A stretch of DNA of 25,202 nt from Bacillota bacterium (GTDB lineage Bacteria; Bacillota; Clostridia; Lachnospirales; Anaerotignaceae): NCBI GenBank assembly GCA_017547125.1, contig JAFYQL010000173.1, positions 1-25,202 on the forward strand. Reading direction: 5' to 3'. Within the stretch, counting starts at the first letter, position 1. Each line of letters begins with the position of its first letter. Below, in pieces: positions 23,048 through 25,202 of this stretch. Position numbers and translations under genes: made by a program. The notes beneath the pieces were generated by a model. That model was not told where the DNA came from. It saw nothing but the letters and a program-made list of their open reading frames with translations, and searched no databases.

Positions 23048-24586
23048 ATGACAGTAATTACTATTGCCGTTGGCATCGTTGCCCTCTTACTTGGCTTAAT
23101 AGTTGGCATTATCTATAGAAAACACATTGCCGAAGCAAAGGTCGGCGTTGCTGAAGACAGAGCTAAAAAAATAGTTGAAGATGCTGAAAAGAATGCAGAA
23201 GCAAGAAAGAAAGAAATTCTGCTTGAAGCTAAGGAAGAGAGCATTAAAACAAAGAACGAACTTGAAAGAGAAGTTAGAGAAAGAAGAAACGAACTTTCAA
23301 GAACAGAAAGAAGACTCGTTCAGAAAGAAGAAACTCTCGATAGAAAAGCTGATTCATTTGAACGCAAAGAAGAACAGATGAATAAGAAAATCGAAGAGTT
23401 AGACAAACAGAAGGAAGAAGTTGAAAAGCTTCATGAAAAGCAGCTTGAAGAACTTGAAAGAATTTCAGGCCTTACAAAAGAAGAAGCAAAGAACTACCTT
23501 CTTGGCAGCATCGAAAACGATGTTAAACACGAAGCTGCTATGATGATTAAAGAAATCGAAGGCAAAGCAAAGCTTGAAGCTGAAAAGAAATCAAGAGAAA
23601 TCGTTGCAAATGCTATTCAGAGATGTGCTGTTGACCACGTTACAGAAACAACAGTTTCAGTTGTACAGCTTCCAAACGACGAAATGAAGGGTAGAATCAT
23701 TGGTCGTGAAGGTAGAAATATCAGAGCCATTGAAACTCAGACAGGTGTTGACCTGATCATCGACGATACTCCGGAAGCGGTTATTATTTCCGGTTTCGAT
23801 CCTGTAAGAAGAGAAATTGCAAGACTTGCTCTTGAAAAGCTTATCGTTGACGGCCGTGTTCATCCATCAAGAATTGAAGAAATGGTTGAAAAGGCAAGAA
23901 AAGAAGTTGAACAGATTATCAGAGACGAAGGAGAAGCTGCTTCATTTGAAACAGGTGTAAATGGTCTTCACCCTGAAATTATCAGACTTTTAGGTAAACT
24001 TAAATACAGAACAAGCTACGGTCAGAATGTACTTAAACATTCTATCGAAGTATCACACCTTGCAGGCCTTATGGCTGCTGAGCTTGGCGTTGATGTTAAC
24101 ATTGCAAAACGTGCAGGTCTCCTTCACGATATCGGCAAGAGCATCGACCACGAAATGGAAGGCTCACACGTTTCTATCGGTGTTGGCATTCTCAAAAAAC
24201 ACAGAGAATCAGAAATCGTTATCAATGCGGTTGAAGCACATCACGGCGACGTTGAACCACAGAGCATTATTGCAGTACTTGTTCAGGCTGCTGACGCAAT
24301 TTCAGCTGCAAGACCAGGCGCAAGAAGAGAAACTCTTGAAAGCTACATAAAACGTCTCCAGAGACTTGAAGAAATCGGTGACAGCTTCAAGGGTGTTGAA
24401 AAGACATTTGCTATCCAGGCAGGTCGTGAACTCAGAATTATCGTTGTTCCTGAAGAAATCACAGATGACGGCCTTACACTTCTTGCAAGAGATATCGCTA
24501 AGAAGATTGAAGATGAACTTGAATATCCAGGTCAGATCAAAGTAAGCCTTGTAAGAGAAACAAGAGCAACAGAATACGCAAAATAA
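23048..24586 (+). CDS. rny: Ribonuclease Y
   Basis: A 512-residue membrane-anchored endoribonuclease that starts decay of many mRNAs in Firmicutes. Residues 3-23 form the N-terminal membrane helix, and about 30-190 are a long Glu/Lys/Arg coiled coil. The KH RNA-binding domain has GRIIGREGRN (215-224). The HD domain carries the metal site with His331, the HD pair in LLHDIGK (His360-Asp361) and EAHHGD (396-401). The length is normal (about 520). The frame opens at 23006, but ATG 23048 with AGGAGG (23035-23040) and 7 bases of spacing is the family start. Own promoter and terminator. Confidence 0.98.
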   Translation: MTVITIAVGIVALLLGLIVGIIYRKHIAEAKVGVAEDRAKKIVEDAEKNAEARKKEILLEAKEESIKTKNELEREVRERRNELSRTERRLVQKEETLDRKADSFERKEEQMNKKIEELDKQKEEVEKLHEKQLEELERISGLTKEEAKNYLLGSIENDVKHEAAMMIKEIEGKAKLEAEKKSREIVANAIQRCAVDHVTETTVSVVQLPNDEMKGRIIGREGRNIRAIETQTGVDLIIDDTPEAVIISGFDPVRREIARLALEKLIVDGRVHPSRIEEMVEKARKEVEQIIRDEGEAASFETGVNGLHPEIIRLLGKLKYRTSYGQNVLKHSIEVSHLAGLMAAELGVDVNIAKRAGLLHDIGKSIDHEMEGSHVSIGVGILKKHRESEIVINAVEAHHGDVEPQSIIAVLVQAADAISAARPGARRETLESYIKRLQRLEEIGDSFKGVEKTFAIQAGRELRIIVVPEEITDDGLTLLARDIAKKIEDELEYPGQIKVSLVRETRATEYAK

Positions 24587-24617
24587 AAAGATGTGGGTTT
24601 TGCCCACATCTTTTTTT
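24587..24617 (+). terminator. Rho-independent terminator of rny
   Basis: AAGATGTGGG (24588-24597) pairs with CCCACATCTT (24603-24612) across a 5-base loop and is followed by a T run. The stem begins right at the rny stop codon. Confidence 0.95.
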
Positions 24618-24631
24618 AGTGTAAAAACAAC

Positions 24632-24659
24632 TGTAAAGAAAAAAGTTTTGTGATAAAAT
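24632..24659 (+). promoter_or_regulatory. Possible promoter of the ZIP transporter gene
   Basis: TGTAAA (24632-24637), 16 bases, TAAAAT (24654-24659) preceded by TGA, an extended -10 form. The -35 match is weak. Confidence 0.4.
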
Positions 24660-24696
24660 ATAAAATAAGAAAGTATGTGAATAGGAGGCGTGTTTT

Positions 24697-25202
24697 ATGA
24701 ATGCCAATGTTATACTTATAGTTTTGATACCGTTTCTTGGAACAATTATAGGTTCCGGATTTGTATTTTTTCTTAAAGGAGAAATGAAACAGGGAGTACA
24801 GAGAGCCCTTACAGGCTTTGCTGCCGGCGTAATGGTTGCGGCATCTGTGTGGAGCCTTATTATTCCGGCCATGGAAGAAAGTGCACATATGGGCAAGCTT
24901 GCATTTATTCCTGCATTTATAGGTGTGTGGGCAGGTTTCCTTTTTCTTCTTGCACTTGATGAATTTGTTCCGCATCTTCATTTGAACAGTCAGTGCCCTG
25001 AAGGCAAGGCGTGTAATCTTGGAAAATCAACAATGATGGTTTTTGCCGTGGCACTGCACAATTTTCCTGAAGGCATGGCAGTTGGTGTAGTTGCAGCGGG
25101 ATGGCTTACAGGAAACGGAGAAATTTCCATAGCGGCGGCACTTGCTCTTTCGCTTGGCATTGCCCTTCAGAATGTGCCGGAAGGCGCTATTATATCTATG
25201 CC
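24697..25202 (+). CDS. ZIP-family divalent metal transporter, N-terminal part
   Basis: The first 168 codons of a ZIP transporter, open at the window end. It should import Zn2+ or a similar divalent cation across the cell membrane. Hydrophobic helices lie near 4-27, 37-57, 65-83, 107-131 and 139-160. The metal-site motif of the fourth helix is HNFPEGMAVG (about 117-126), and the matching motif of the next helix is QNVPEG (about 160-165), as in the GufA-like branch, where Gln replaces His. A short loop, HLHLNSQCPEGKAC, contains His and Cys residues that could bind metal. ATG 24697 with AGGAGG (24683-24688), 8 bases of spacing. The metal cannot be assigned from sequence. Confidence 0.9.
   Translation, partial: MNANVILIVLIPFLGTIIGSGFVFFLKGEMKQGVQRALTGFAAGVMVAASVWSLIIPAMEESAHMGKLAFIPAFIGVWAGFLFLLALDEFVPHLHLNSQCPEGKACNLGKSTMMVFAVALHNFPEGMAVGVVAAGWLTGNGEISIAAALALSLGIALQNVPEGAIISM

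Overview
This is a low-GC chromosomal window that reads as core genome of an anaerobic, endospore-forming Clostridia-type Firmicute. A Lachnospirales-like lineage is plausible, but the sequence gives no species name. The evidence is the spore genes (pro-sigma-K, germination protease GPR, a PdaB-like deacetylase), two pyruvate:ferredoxin oxidoreductases, a T-box leader, RNase Y, strong AGGAGG-type ribosome binding sites and AT-rich sigma-A-like promoters. There are no mobile elements, CRISPR arrays, tRNAs or rRNAs.

Layout. 1-530: the end of rplT (L20), then rpsT (S20) and its terminator. 533-1018 (minus): a small Glu-rich lipoprotein, divergent from the ATP synthase operon. 1254-7424: one F1Fo ATP synthase operon, a-c-b-(delta/alpha)-gamma-beta-epsilon. 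Its delta and alpha genes are a single 615-codon frame in which only the C-terminal half of delta is kept and is joined to a full alpha subunit. 7498-8300: polysaccharide deacetylase. 8388-12034: a monocistronic pyruvate:ferredoxin oxidoreductase (copy 1). 12036-13000: a PfkB-family sugar kinase. 13071-13745 (minus): sigma-K. 13851-21628 (minus): a T-box-controlled operon made of a LeuA-like protein without its metal-binding residues, a TIM-barrel/acyl-CoA synthetase fusion and a second pyruvate:ferredoxin oxidoreductase. 21838-22818: GPR. 22963-24617: RNase Y. 24697-end: a ZIP-family metal transporter cut by the window edge.

Two parts stand out. First, the delta-alpha fusion changes how the peripheral stalk would attach to F1 and raises a stoichiometry problem (three alpha subunits, one stalk). 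Second, the T-box operon has a probable CUC (leucine) specifier and links an acyl-CoA synthetase with a 2-oxoacid:ferredoxin oxidoreductase. Induction by an uncharged tRNA points to amino-acid supply rather than breakdown. One reading is reductive carboxylation of an acyl-CoA to a 2-oxo acid that feeds leucine or related synthesis. This is inference. The LeuA-like member has lost all the usual metal ligands but keeps the C-terminal allosteric domain, so it may be a regulator or an enzyme with different chemistry.

CDS starts were chosen from ribosome binding site spacing and family N-termini, so several differ from the longest possible frame.
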